Source: Bacillota bacterium
GTDB taxonomy: Bacteria > Bacillota > Clostridia > Acetivibrionales > DUMC01
Direction: 5' to 3'
Assembly: GCA_013314855.1 (NCBI GenBank)
Contig: JABUEW010000036.1
Coordinates: 1 to 34,515, forward strand
DNA: 34,515 nucleotides
Position 1 is the stretch's first letter. Each line of letters starts with the position of its first letter. Below the pieces are notes generated by a model. The model saw nothing but the letters and a program-made list of their open reading frames with translations, was not told where the DNA came from and ran no database searches. Below are positions 33,814-34,515 of this stretch, piece by piece. The position numbers and the translations under genes were made by a program.

Positions 33814-33837
33814 AAACTTATATGAAAATATAAGTTT
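33814..33837. promoter_or_regulatory. Perfect 10-bp inverted repeat in the kinase leader
   Basis: AAACTTATAT (33814-33823) and ATATAAGTTT (33828-33837) flank GAAA. It lies between the kinase promoter and its ribosome binding site, so it could be an operator or an mRNA hairpin. Confidence 0.5.
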
Positions 33838-33863
33838 GTATGAATTAGAGGGATTACATAGAA

Positions 33864-33892
33864 ATTATATTGTAAAATCAAGGAAAATACAA
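33864..33892 (-). promoter_or_regulatory. Candidate promoter of the histidine kinase gene
   Basis: On the minus strand, TTGTAT (33887-33892), 17 bp, then a perfect TATAAT (33864-33869). The -35 matches only 3 of 6 positions. It is about 60 bp upstream of the GTG. Confidence 0.45.
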
Positions 33893-34003
33893 GGTTTTTC
33901 GTAGAACAAATTATGTAATATTCCGAGGGGATTTGACAATGTTAACGCTTTTTAAACGCTAAATAAATGGAGTTAAAAATATTTCCATATATTACCTTGT
34001 GTA

Positions 34004-34032
34004 TTGACTTTTATATACATAGGTGGTAACAT
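34004..34032 (+). promoter_or_regulatory. Sigma-A-like promoter of the 60-residue protein gene
   Basis: TTGACT (34004-34009), 17 bp, then TAACAT (34027-34032), about 80 bp upstream of the ATG. Further upstream, two AACGCT direct repeats (33944-33949 and 33955-33960) have no assigned role. Confidence 0.45.
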
Positions 34033-34115
34033 ATACATTACCCTAATATTATTATGTTCATCTATTAGAAAATTTATATATTTTTTGGAAAGGTATGGTT
34101 TTAGTGGAGGCAGAG

Positions 34116-34298
34116 ATGATTACCCAATTTTGTAAAACCATTTTAAAGTTATTACTCAATAAATATAGGGATGGAGGTATTACTAAAGAAACTTTAAAGA
34201 AGAATGTAGACTTAAAAGTAAATTATTTACTTGCCCATAATAAAGAGAATCCGGATGTAAAAGCTTTAATTGATGAAATATTAAAAGAGTGTATGTAA
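34116..34298 (+). CDS. Small hypothetical protein
   Basis: A 60-residue, largely helical, Lys/Leu-rich protein (FCKTILKLLLNKYRDGGITK at the start, then NPDVKALIDEILKECM at the end) without signal or membrane segment. ATG at 34116 follows GGAGG (34106-34110), better placed than the ATG at 34095. I do not recognise a family. It has its own promoter-like sequence, and no clear terminator follows. Confidence 0.6.
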   Translation: MITQFCKTILKLLLNKYRDGGITKETLKKNVDLKVNYLLAHNKENPDVKALIDEILKECM

Positions 34299-34388
34299 GC
34301 CAAAGCTTTCAACCGTTAACTATTCAATATTATTTTTATTAAATCATTTCCATTATTCTTGGTAGTAAATTCTTTGTTTTCCGACAAT

Positions 34389-34515
34389 GGGCGCATTTTT
34401 TATATATGACCCATATAATGACAGAAACATTGCGGAAGGTCTCGTAGAGCCTGTTAATCCGACGAGGGATAAGCAAATCAACTGTATGAGCAAAATAATT
34501 ACATTGATGTGCTAT
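34389..34515. mobile_element. Left arm of a second foldback MITE copy, cut by the window edge
   Basis: Bases 34390-34515 align without gaps to 2616-2741, with seven differences in 126 (about 94% identity), in the same orientation. This copy starts GGGCGC, so the copy at 2616 seems to have lost one G from its left end. The window ends near the centre of the hairpin; a right arm of about 115 bp would be expected beyond 34515. Confidence 0.8.

Noticed and set aside
2607-34515. A 31.8-kb composite transposon bounded by the two MITE copies
   Set aside because: The interval contains dnaE, rpsO, pnp and other core genes in conserved order, so it is resident chromosome.

Overview
The window looks like a chromosomal stretch of an endospore-forming, anaerobic member of the Clostridia. 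Grounds for this: AT-rich sequence, strong GGAGG ribosome binding sites with many TTG/GTG starts, spore genes (spoIVA, cotJA-cotJB-cotJC, the two dipicolinate synthase subunits), a corrinoid-protein activator, and a TM1266-type regulator otherwise known from iron-only hydrogenase systems. Most of it is conserved core genome. The accessory material sits at the two ends.

Layout. (1) 0.4-1.8 kb, minus strand: a two-gene unit with a PD-(D/E)XK nuclease and an upstream partner resembling the C-terminal half of the same nuclease family. It is preceded by a promoter carrying repeated GTTTAAAC palindromes. (2) 1.8-3.0 kb: no convincing gene, but two foldback elements. One is a 242-bp hairpin MITE-like insertion with a perfect 9-bp target duplication, lying directly against a strong sigma-A promoter. 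A second, 94% identical copy of its left arm runs off the right edge of the window. (3) 3.0-7.9 kb, plus: Fe-S/ASKHA corrinoid activator, zinc-ribbon membrane protein, 5-formyltetrahydrofolate cyclo-ligase, CPBP membrane protease and lipid kinase, ending against convergent spoIVA. (4) 9.6-16.7 kb, plus: phosphohexomutase, dnaE, the trp RNA-binding attenuation protein gene mtrB, a DUF2007-like small protein, a thioesterase and pgsA. (5) A minus-strand DUF815 ATPase, then plus-strand DUF5685, J-domain protein, membrane protein, N-acetylmuramoyl-alanine amidase and DUF3842. (6) The minus-strand cotJ operon. (7) rpsO, pnp, M16 peptidase, then dpaA-dpaB with a sigma-K-like promoter. (8) TM1266-like regulator, ECF S component and cysteine-desulfurase-like enzyme, overlapping convergently with an orphan membrane PAS histidine kinase. 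(9) A 60-residue orphan protein and the truncated repeat copy.

Taken together, the spore genes cover coat basement (SpoIVA), coat (CotJ) and core dipicolinate synthesis, and the orphan kinase is of the type that can feed sporulation initiation. The most noteworthy points are the split nuclease pair with its operator-like promoter, the foldback MITE family, a canonical TRAP gene with no trp genes or TRAP targets in sight, several structured leaders (rpsO, pnp, kinase), and a desulfurase-like gene without a normal start codon at the expected place. No tRNA, rRNA, CRISPR array or intact transposase was seen. All functional names come from reading motifs by eye; no database search was run.
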